From assembly GCF_907164915.1 (NCBI RefSeq), contig NC_061862.1, positions 80,689,718-80,753,717 of the forward strand: a stretch of 64,000 bases of DNA. The letters are read 5' to 3'. A program made the translations under genes and the position numbers. Source of the DNA: Impatiens glandulifera (taxonomy: Eukaryota > Streptophyta > Magnoliopsida > Ericales > Balsaminaceae). The notes beneath the pieces were generated by a model. That model did no database searches and had not been told where the DNA came from. It saw only the letters and a program-made list of their open reading frames with translations. Below are positions 55,481 to 64,000 of this stretch, piece by piece. Numbering within the stretch: position 1 is the first letter of the stretch; each line of letters opens with the position of its first letter.

Positions 55481-57148
55481 TTCTTCTTCTAATCCTTCAT
55501 AACTTCTTTAACTTATCTAGCCGGTTAGGTTGGTATATTTTGGTTGGAGGTTGATTGATGGCTCGAAGTTGATTTCTTTTCCATTATAATCGGCTTAGGT
55601 CAGTTGATGGACTAGTTCGGTTCAAATTTGGAAAAAATAATTAATGACCTTATCACTTGCTTGATCGAATCTTATTCTCTCAACAAGTAAAACGGGTTAC
55701 GAACGTAGGAGAAATGATCACACGACTATTATGATCATTTCAAGTTGAAAAATAATACTGAAGTTGGACTTTATCATTATTCAATAAAAATTATTATTCT
55801 TTTTTATGCGTCGTGAGGATGAAGACGATGATCAACCTCCAATACGTGTTAGGCGCATTTCGTGGAGTTCCCTCAGTGTTCCTTGAGGTCGGGGCATTTT
55901 GTGTCTTGTTGTTAGTTTGGGCGTTAGTTTCTTGGTGCGCGTTATTGGTGAGGGTGCTTTAGGCCTTGTTTGATTTGGGCCAAATCTTTGGAATTTTTTT
56001 ATTACCTGTAAAATATATCAAATTATTTAATAGATATAACCTATTTTATTAATTATATTTTATGGTTTTATTTTTAATTATTTGAAGATTTAAATGTATA
56101 TAATATTTTTTTTCTAAACAATTATATAATTTATTTGTTGCTATTAATTTAATTACTTTGAGATAAATGAATACAATGTTTTACATGGATAATTATTTAA
56201 TCTATTTTTTATCTTTAATTTAATTATTTTAAGTTAAATGGATACAACATTTTTCTAAAATAATTATTTAATTTATTTTAGGACCAAATTTTAATTAATT
56301 TGGAATTAATGAATATAACATTTTTCATAATAATTATTTAATTTATTTTTGGATCAAATTTTAATTAATTTGAGATTAACGAATAAAACAACTTCTCAAA
56401 TAATTATTTCTAATTATTTTAGGTTAAATGGATCCAACATTTTCCCAAAATAATTATTTTATTTAATTTTTCAACTAAATTTTAATTAATTTGGAATGAA
56501 TATAACATTTTTCAAAATAATTATATAATTTATTTTTGGATCAAATTTTAATTAATTTAGGACTAATGAATACAACTTTCGCAAATAATTATTTAATTTA
56601 TTTTTGGACCAAATATTGATTAATTTGAAATTAATGAATAAATATTTTTTTCTCAAATAATTATTTAATTTATTTAAACACATTAATGAGTATAATTTTT
56701 AGAAATTATTTTAACAACTCAAAATTATTTTAAAATTTTCTATGAATTGAGTAAATCAAGTTTTAGTGTCTACAATATTATAGAAACTACTATATTCTAA
56801 TAAAAACTTTATTTTTAAATAAATTAGTGTAGTCTTTCCAGCCTAATCGTTTATAATAAAAATAATAATTTAAATAAGAATCCCGAACATGAAGTGAATA
56901 AGTTTAATCAATCTAATTGGATATTTAGTCCGGGAGTGAATAATTTTAATCAATCTTATTGGATATTTAGTCTGAATCTTTTGTTCTCAAACCCTATTTT
57001 CCAACCAATCAAAATACTTTTAAATATTATATTATTAAAACTGAGTCGGGTTTAATAATAATAAAATATATCTAAAACCCAAGCCCGACCCGTTTCTTTC
57101 CCCGTTTTAACGTTCTTTGTTCCGTTAGTAACTCAAATTTATTTTTCA
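55481..57148. other. AT-rich backbone (copy B), no gene seen
   Basis: Counterpart of 21156-21489 and 26439-28548, with the empty site ATTCT at 55796-55800. One tandem unit is shortened by about 667 bp at 56405. It joins the FRS remnant through TTATTTTTCA at about 57140. Confidence 0.65.
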
Positions 57149-57200
57149 TGATCTAAAATTGAGAGTGAATATACAAGTTGCCCCCGTCAATTAAATTTAG

Positions 57201-57838
57201 ATGAAAACGGTTAGAATTTGGAGAGTACTATCCCCTAGTATTTCAGAAGAATTTATAACACATATGGTTTCAGAAGAATTTATAACACATATGGTAGAGA
57301 ATGAAGAAGATTCCTATGAATTCTATTTAGTATACGCTAAAGAAGTTGGATTTGGTATAAAGCGCAGTTCAGAATATAATGATTAATCATGTTCAATACT
57401 ACAAAAGGTTTTTTTTGTAGTGCACAATGTCAAAGAGGAAAAGATAAAAGATATGTTTGTGTCAAATGTAGTCAGTCTTGAAATAATGTTTAGTTGTGAG
57501 GCTAAATGAGGATACAGAGGGGAATACATAGAATGTTTAAAGTAATGGACATTGTAAGTGAGCATAAACATCCTCTTACAAGTCCAATTAAATCTCACAT
57601 TTATAGATGTCATCGGAATATATTTGCATTTGTAAGTTTATAAATTGAGATGATATTTAATGTGAGAGTCCTTCCAAAGACATCACAATGTTCTTGTGGC
57701 GAAACAAGTAGGTGGGAGGAACAATTTAGGTTGTGGCGAAACAAGTAGGTGGGAGGAACAATTTAGGTTTTATTCCTAAAGATTATAAAAATTACTTGTG
57801 ATGAACAAGATATTGTATGATTGTGGATACAAAGGGTG
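57201..57838 (+). pseudogene. FAR1-related (FRS) gene remnant, copy B
   Basis: From ATG 57201: MKTVRIWRVLSPSISEEF, then a duplicated SEEFITHMV, and NEEDSYEFYLVYAKEVGFGI with KRSSEYND before a stop at 57384. The FAR1 zinc-domain start is clearer than in copy A because A's frameshift is absent. Later pieces are FFCSAQCQRGKDKRYVC (57395-57460), MDIVSEHKHPLTSPIKSHI (57545-57605) and a FIPKDYKNYL-like block near 57770. Two short tandem duplications (27 bp at 57240-57295 and 37 bp at 57693-57768) are found in B only. Non-functional. Confidence 0.7.
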
Positions 57839-58990
57839 TGTTAGAATATTGCATAAAATGCAATTTTGTTAGAAAAAATGTATATTCGATTGCCTACTTG
57901 ATTGAAAAACTTAGGAGTAAATAAAGTACAAGTAAAAGCAGAAATAAATAACACAATGAGAACACTATATTTTACGCGACTGTAGGCGAAAATCTACTAG
58001 TAGATTTTCTTTGTCTTCCTCTCTTTTAATTTTTTACTTCTTTTTCTTAATGACGGATGCCGCTCTTTAAATAATAGAGTTATTAGGTTATAACATAACC
58101 CTTTAAAATACTATATTACCCTTAATAAATTAAAAGTGAACTTGAACCACTATTGGACCTTTTTCATAGTTGGGAGACCAAACAAAATTCAACAAACTCC
58201 CCTCTCACAACTATTGGGAATAATATTGTCAACCCAGCGATTGAACAACAAAATTTAACTTTCTTTGTGTCGTTCCTTATATATCATATCAGCGTCATTA
58301 TCGTTTGTATGCACCTTTTCTAAAATTAACAACTTTTCATCTAACGCATCTCATATCCAATGATACCTTACATCGATGTGTTTAGATCTAGAATGAAATA
58401 TTGATTTTTTTGATAAATAAATACCACTTTGACTATCACAGAGAAGCGCATACCACTCTTTCACAATACCAAGTTCAAATAGCAATTTCTTAATCCAAAT
58501 CAGCTCCTTACATGCTTCCGTTGTTCTAATAAGTTCATCTTTCTCGGTTGATAAAGCAACACAATTTTATAGCCTCGATTTCCAAGAAATATCTCCCCCT
58601 CCAAAATTAATCAACTAGCCTGAAGTGAATTTTCTTTAGTCAACATCACATGCCATATCTGAGTCGGTATAACCAACTAAATTCGGACTCTCATTTCCAA
58701 GGCAAGTCTCATACTTGATGTGCCTAAAAGATACCTCAATATCCACTTCCCAATATTCTTTTCCCAGATTTGAAAGAAACCTATAAATAGTACCAACAAC
58801 ATAAGCTATATATGGCCTCGTGCTAACCATAGCATAAATAAGACTACCTACAACTAACTATAGGAAACATTCTTCATATATTCATTCTCATCATCGTTTG
58901 AAGAACTATATTTGGAGCTCAATTTAAAATGAGTCGCTAAAGGTGTACCGATACTTCTAGAATTCTCTATATTGAATTTTGTAACACTTT
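57839..58990 (-). mobile_element. Truncated copia, copy B
   Basis: LTR 57839-58194 (356 bp) and minus-strand RNase H/RT pieces (RFLSNLGKEYWEVDIEVSFR, NLVGYTDSDMACDVD at 58636-58830). Counterpart of 38842-39990, with the same truncation point. Confidence 0.75.
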
Positions 58991-59324
58991 TTCAATATAG
59001 TTTTTTCTAAATCTTCAACATGTTTACGGGTGCTCTGTACGACTTTCAAGCGAGTTCAATCGGATAGTATTCTATTTGAATTTTAAGAACTACTTTAGCT
59101 CCTTTTGAGATAGTCAAGGAAACGATTGACCTTCCATTATCCTTATTTGTTTTCTAAATCCTCATTTCACTCTTAGTGTTCTTTTTTTATTCATCATTCG
59201 CTATAGAAATCAAAAGGTCTACCACATATCTCAATGTGATCATAATCAATTGTTTAAAAGTATTTGATTATTTTCAATGCCCCTAATTTCGATGTCAGGT
59301 TTTGAGGTTTGACCTGATCAATGT

Positions 59325-59675
59325 TAGATTTTTACCTAAGATAAAAGTATCGATGAATGCCATTGACCCGCATATGTAAGCTTTCTACCTAAGCTAATAG
59401 TCTTGAATGAATGACGTTGACCCGCCTGGGTTAACTTTCTACCTAAGCTAAAATTCTTGAATGAATGACGTTGACCCGACCGTGTTAATTTTTTACCTAA
59501 GCTAAAAGTCTTAAATGAATGGTGTTGACCCACCTAAGTTAACTTTCTACCTAAGCTAAAAGTTTTGAAGAGGGGTGTTGACCTAACTAGGTTACTTTCT
59601 ACATAAGCTAAAAGTCTCGAAAGAGTTGATGTGACCAGGTTGTGGTTAATTTTTACATAAGCTAAAATTTTATCA
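59325..59675. repeat. ~60-bp tandem repeat, copy B
   Basis: Counterpart of 40330-40690. The repeat keeps one minus-strand frame open (RHSFKTFSLGRKLT repeated), a by-product of the unit length. Confidence 0.85.
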
Positions 59676-59739
59676 TTTTAAACATCATTTTTATTTTGAT
59701 AAAAATTCCCTTAATGTTAAATAGGGGTTTTGTATATTT

Positions 59740-60105
59740 TATTTTATTATAATTAGAACCGAAACCATGACAGGCTGCCTACATATTCTCATAAAATGAG
59801 AAATCATGTCCAACGTAGTTCTAGTTACAAAAAAGTTGAAATTGAAATTGTCCTTGTTATTGTGCACTTAGTGCTAACATAGAAAGTTTTATTTTTGGAC
59901 ATTATTATGACTAAACTCATGATAGATTGTCTACGTATTCTCATAAAATGTAAAATCAGATCCAATGTAGATCTGGTTACAAATGAAATAAATTTGTTTG
60001 GTTTCTAATTTTATTGGAGACCGAACCTCGTGAGAAACTGCCTACGCACTCTCATAATATAAGAAAATATAGTCCAACGTAGTTAATTTTACAAAAAAGA
60101 AGTCA
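59740..60105. repeat. ~145-bp repeat, copy B
   Basis: Counterpart of 40740-41125. Confidence 0.7.
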
Positions 60106-60249
60106 AATCAACATTGTCGTGAAATGTCTTTCACCTTTGTCCTTACGTTTCTTATTTCCAATGTCATTGATATATAATTTAAACATTGATTGTCTGTTGT
60201 CTACACTCAGCTTAACTCTTTGAAATTGTCACCATATATACAAATAATG

Positions 60250-61215
60250 ATAATTAGATTTTCATCTTCAACAATCAAACTTGACGAATTTTTTTTCCGT
60301 CTTTTAGATCTTCCCACGCCTTAATTAGATTCACTATATGAGTTGGTAGGGGGTTCATCTTAGCTTTTAGGGCTTGGATGATCTTTTCATCGATAATTTT
60401 CTAAATTATGTCTCTTAATGAAAGACAATAATTAGTCATGTGCCCTTTAGTCTGATGGTATTCACACCACTCACTTGAAAACCTTCTCAATTATTTAGTC
60501 CTATTGGGATATAGGGTGAGGACCTAAATTATGTTCTTTTTCTTTAAAATTACAATAGATTGGATAGTGTAATTCTCAAATTGTAGAACTTTCTAGATGG
60601 CTTGGGTGCAAACGAGGTAGCTCATTTAGACAATGTGGGGTAAGTTGGTTGGTGGCTAGTGGATGATCTTTGAGGGCGCCTTGGCCTAGACTTCATGATT
60701 TATGATGTTTCAACATCCCATGCATTGGAGATGTAGTTTAATTCTACCTTAGTCTTTTTCTAATTATAACAAAGATTGTCTTGGTATGACGACTTGCCTT
60801 CGATGGCTTCTTTCTTTAGTGCGTTGTGGTATCTCATTCCCAAAGTGATCAAGTCCTCCATCAAAATGTAGTTTTTCACCGTCATGACTTTGGTGTACGC
60901 TACATTCATATTAATGTAGATCATATTAATTTGAATTTTTTCGTTCGACCACCGATTAGTGAAGCCACAACTTTCCACCTATAATCATATGATTCATAGA
61001 TTTCACATATACCCTACTTAATACTCCTAAGCTTTCTCTCAAGTTTGTCTACCTTCAAGAACATACTGAACCAGCTTATGAAAACATTGATTAGCTATTC
61101 AATAGTTTGGTGTTGGGATATGTTTTGGCGTATATACCACTCGGGTGAAAATTCTTCAAGATATCGAGGTAACAATTGTAACACTGTAGGCTCCCCAAGC
61201 TACAATGACATGATG
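60250..61215 (-). pseudogene. Ty3/gypsy gag remnant (Tat/Ogre-like), copy B
   Basis: Counterpart of 41270-42235. A 72-codon minus-strand frame at 60760-60978 reads TKVMTVKNYILMEDLITLGM and RYHNALKKEAIEGK, like the helical end of a gypsy gag domain, and CEYHQTKGHMTNYCLSLR-type zinc-knuckle sequence follows near 60400-60470. Stops and lost frames throughout. Confidence 0.5.
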
Positions 61216-61228
61216 TTTGTCAATTAAA

Positions 61229-61400
61229 TGTTTTTTGGGAAACGGTTAAAATCATTTCATTAAAATCCCAAAAGTGGGAGGGTCAGAAATCAAAGCTAGA
61301 CAAACCCTAGCTATATTTAAGGATGACAATCAAAAGACCTTAAAAACTGATTAGTAGCATTCATATATTCTAAAAAAAGAGATTACAAATAGAAGAGAGT
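61229..61400 (-). mobile_element. LINE 3' UTR and poly(A), minus strand
   Basis: Read on the minus strand it ends TTTTAACCGTTTCCC and a six-A run at about 61230, and matches the LINE tails at 473-596 and 45346-45468. It follows ORF1 directly, so ORF2 is missing from this segment. Confidence 0.6.
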
Positions 61401-61404
61401 AATT

Positions 61405-63169
61405 TCAAACATAATCATCCCAGCCTGAGATTTTCGCATGCCATTTATTTTTATTGAGATGCATTCTTCCCCTTCCCTTTCCTCTTCCTCTTCCTCTTCC
61501 TCTTCTTCTAACGATAAAAGGAGATTGTATTGAAGAGGATGATGAGTATTGTTGATTCTCATTTTGAATTCTCTCTTTGTACGAGCCCATTCTGATTTGA
61601 TAGAAATAATTATTTCTGAGAATTTCAGGGCTTTTACCTTTGTTATCTTCAACATAAATTTCTGTATTATTGTCTTCATTAACTTTAACTTTGGCTTCAG
61701 ACTCTACATCGGTTTTGGAATCTTCTTTATCGACTTTAGAATTCTCTATTTCAGCTTTGAAATTCTCGGTGTTTTCCTCTTGAGTTTCCTCAACAACAAC
61801 TTGATGTTCATCTTCCATTTTCATCCTAATCCTTTGTATTACAGAAAAATTTATTTTCCTCTTACATTGATTCCCTTTACTTTTTTTCTTTCGTTGCTTT
61901 TCTTTTTCTCAGAATTCTTCTTGCTTTCTTCCTCTGTATTTTCCTCATTTTTCTCTTTTTTATCACTATCCTTAACTTCCACAATATGTTCTTCCATTCT
62001 TGATTTTTCCGTTTCATTTTCTTGCATTTTTTTTCCTAGGCTTTCATGATTTTCTGTTCTTCCTCAATTGCTTTTGCACATTTAGTACTAACATGTTGGA
62101 AAGTATTGTAGAAATCAAACATATTTGGCCTCCATTCATATGAGATTTCCATGACTGTGGGATTTTCATTACTATCAACAACTGTCATGTTCTTTGGCAG
62201 TGTACTTTGAGGATGCACTTAAATGCTTATTCTAAAAAAGGTAAGGTGCTTTCCTCCATCTGTAATTGGGTCTATATATAATGGTTTCCCCAATAGACTA
62301 GCAAAGTGACTTAAATCTTCTTCATTATACATGTGTGATGGGATGTTCCTAAGTTTGAACCATATTTGATCTGTTTCCTTTGGCTTCTTAGAAGGCTCAA
62401 TTCTTTAGACCATCTCTCCAACTTCATACAGTTGGATCCAATATAAGTATGTCCAATTTTCAGAATATAATCCAAGTTTGTTCCCTTTTTAAAATTGTAG
62501 AAAATAAAGATAATGGATGTTTGCAGAAACCTTCTCCAGTCCCGTTTGCTCTCATTGTTTCATTAGTGATTCCTTAGTATTTGGAAAAGATACACGGTTC
62601 TTTCCTATGTAGTTCCAAACAACAACATTTTCCCATTTTTGACGCATTTCTCCTCCACTTCTGTGGGCAATTTAAATTCAAAAAGAGAGTTGAGAATCTC
62701 AACTTTTGTTTTAAACTCACCCAAGTAGATTTGACCTTTGTATGAATGATCTTCTGCTTTCTTTTCTGCATTCATTTTTAAGACTTCATTTACCTTCTTT
62801 AGTAGGTTCTAATCTTGAAGATAATGTATATTCAATTGGACGATTGTTTGCTGTATTTTCTCTTTGTTAAGCACAATCTTTCATTTCTTTGCATGCATCA
62901 GTAGCTTTGTGATTTGATTTTTAAGTCAAAAGAGGTTTTCTCTTTCATTATACCCAACCTTCCATATTTCTTTCATTTTTCCCCTATTTTCCTGCAGCAT
63001 TTTCTAATGAATTTATATCAGTAATTGGTTCTTTAACTTTGCTTCATTCCTGTTTTTCATAGATAATTTCTTTAGTAATCTTATCGATTTCCTTTTAAGC
63101 TACTTCCCTTAAACCTCCCATCACAAATTCTCTGCCTTCCTTATTCTTATTGTTTTTCTTTCTTCTCAT
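61405..63169 (-). pseudogene. LINE ORF1 (DUF4283 / zinc-knuckle nucleic-acid-binding protein)
   Basis: Minus-strand ORF1 of an L1-type plant LINE. It starts MRRKKNNKNKEGREFVMGGL at 63169. The DUF4283 region at 62220-62400 reads DQIWFKLRNIPSHMYNEEDL and ASLLGKPLYIDPITDGGKHL; next comes LPKNMTVVDSNENPTVME and YEWRPNMFDFYNTF (62036-62218), where the CCHC knuckle keeps only its His and last Cys. A Lys/Glu-rich linker and a C-terminal Arg/Gly tail (RRRGRGRGRGKGRGR, 61480-61520) follow. Stops at several points (for example after FFRISI near 62222) break it. ORF1 proteins bind LINE RNA. Confidence 0.75.
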
Positions 63170-63390
63170 TTTAATGAATAGCAGAACACAAAAACAAACA
63201 GAGCAATAACATAATCGGGTACATTAGAAACCCTAACTGTTACAGAACATGATAAACTAGAAATCCTAACCTTTTAACCAAGCTTTGCAGATGAATAAAC
63301 GGCCTAGTTATTAGAGTCGATACCATGTCGTTTGTGCCGATCGTGCAAATTCTACCAAGATGGGCATACACTATGAATGACGACCGTACA
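63170..63390. other. Junction between divergent LINE segments
   Basis: Holds the leader of the minus-strand ORF1 and the joint to plus-strand LINE sequence. No promoter or TSD could be identified. Confidence 0.4.
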
Positions 63391-63395
63391 GATGC

Positions 63396-63890
63396 GTGAA
63401 CTACAATACCTTTAAATATTCTATAGTGAGATTCCCTAAATTAATGAAAAAATATAAAGCAAACCAGGAACAACAAATGCAGAATGTAGAAGCCAAGCAA
63501 CAAAAGGTTCCTAGTACAAATGAAACAGTGGTTGAAAAACAAGCAGCAAAACAAAGCAATGTCAAAGGGAAAGATGTTCAGAATTTGGGTGAATGAATAA
63601 AAGGAAATCAAACTCAAGAAGAGGGAAGTAAGAAAGGAAAGGAAATTGTTGAAGGGCAAGCAAAGAACCTAAGAAACAGAAAATGTTGAGAAGGATAACC
63701 CGAAAACAGAACATATCACAATAAAGGCAGGAAACAAAGAACTCATAGACGAAGGAACTTCCAACTCCTCTTCTAATGAAACAGTTCAGGCCCAAACGCA
63801 TATGAGAGGAAGGAAAAATCCTAGACCTGGAATTCCATATAAACCAGAAATATGAAGGAAAATTGTAGGGAAAAGGATATGAAGGAATAA
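63396..63890 (+). pseudogene. LINE ORF1 C-terminal remnant, plus strand
   Basis: Lys/Gln/Glu-rich frame from ATG 63396 (KANQEQQMQNVEAKQQKVPS, NETVVEKQAAKQSN), continuing after a stop at 63594 as TQEEGSKKGKEIVEGQAKNL. It is low-complexity like the linker/C-terminal part of ORF1 and lies directly before ORF2. The assignment is by position and composition. Confidence 0.45.
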
Positions 63891-63911
63891 GCACGTTGTC
63901 AACCTTTTTTC

Positions 63912-64000
63912 ATGAATATAATGACTTGGAATATTAGGGGGCTCAACGATCCCATCAAAAGGAAGGAAGTCAGAAGAATGATTGAAATGCATGAAATCAC
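63912..64000 (+). CDS. LINE ORF2 start (endonuclease), cut by window edge
   Basis: From ATG 63912 the frame reads MNIMTWNIRGLNDPIKRKEV and RRMIEMHEIT to the end of the window. MTWNIRGLN is the first conserved block of the L1-type apurinic endonuclease in plant ORF2, with the catalytic Asn. The rest, including reverse transcriptase, would lie beyond the window. It cannot be judged intact from 29 codons. Confidence 0.75.
   Translation, partial: MNIMTWNIRGLNDPIKRKEVRRMIEMHEI

Larger units (their letters stand above)
44871..61225 (+). repeat. Segmental duplication, copy B
   Basis: Collinear with copy A; position n in A (up to 318) equals n+44870 here without mismatch. It lacks the three LTR insertions and the 28549-38205 segment of A, and has its own copia insertion at 50217-55326. 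Detectable homology ends at a T-run near 61230. Confidence 0.88.

Noticed and set aside
59336..59533. 65-codon minus-strand repeat protein (RHSFKTFSLGRKLT)
   Set aside because: By-product of the ~60-bp tandem array; the copy A frame is not kept.
61549..62049. 166-codon plus-strand Phe/Leu-rich frame resembling a membrane protein
   Set aside because: Antisense shadow of the Lys/Glu-rich LINE ORF1, whose codons read as Phe/Leu/Ser on the other strand.
63441..63992. Minus-strand hydrophobic frames at the right end
   Set aside because: Antisense of the Lys/Glu-rich plus-strand LINE region before ORF2.

Overview
The window is plant nuclear DNA. It is AT-rich, has a single intact protein gene (a defence PR-1 gene) and is otherwise filled with nested LTR retrotransposons, LINEs, SINE-like repeats and a CACTA transposon. 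No bacterial-type gene organisation is seen. The host is a dicot, probably an asterid: a large extra protein in one retroelement recalls multicopy proteins I remember from Lamiales genomes (memory, not checked).

The backbone is one collinear duplication. Copy A starts inside a PR-1 gene at base 1 and runs to about 42245. Copy B starts at the second PR-1 (position 1 equals position 44871) and runs to about 61225. B has clean empty sites for three of the insertions seen in A, and A has the empty site for the one insertion specific to B, so insertion boundaries and target-site duplications (TSDs) can be read directly. The layout fits a tandem duplication of a PR-1-bearing unit that has since filled with different elements.

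Copy A in order: PR-1 3' part (1-262); a LINE tail; a 214-bp foldback; an old minus-strand Ty3/gypsy LTR (2290-12309) split by a 9.45-kb Sirevirus-like copia element (2493-11942, TSD ATGGC); gypsy integrase remnant; SINE; a decayed copia (15157-21150, TSD CTACA/CTGCA); a gag-only copia (21495-26433, TSD ATTCT); AT-rich tandem DNA; a minisatellite into which an 8.8-kb CACTA element is inserted (29292-38119, TSD TGT); a FAR1-related (FRS) pseudogene; a truncated copia; tandem arrays; a gypsy gag remnant; and a LINE endonuclease fragment. The CACTA element carries minus-strand exon pieces resembling an ABCG transporter and COP9 signalosome subunit 5, plus a nested gag-only gypsy element (33187-35495, TSD AAATG).

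Copy B holds the complete intronless PR-1 (44644-45132) and the same backbone, with a nearly full-length Tork/Tnt1-like copia (50217-55326, minus strand) in place of A's insertions. It ends in two divergent LINE segments.

The most unusual object is the 9.45-kb element. It lacks pol, has arrays of a short palindrome in the LTRs and interior, and carries a roughly 1,160-codon second coding region (now broken) behind its own TATA box. The second is the CACTA element with two recognisable host-gene fragments. The third is the exact identity of the two PR-1 copies over 318 bp, next to roughly 10% divergent flank.
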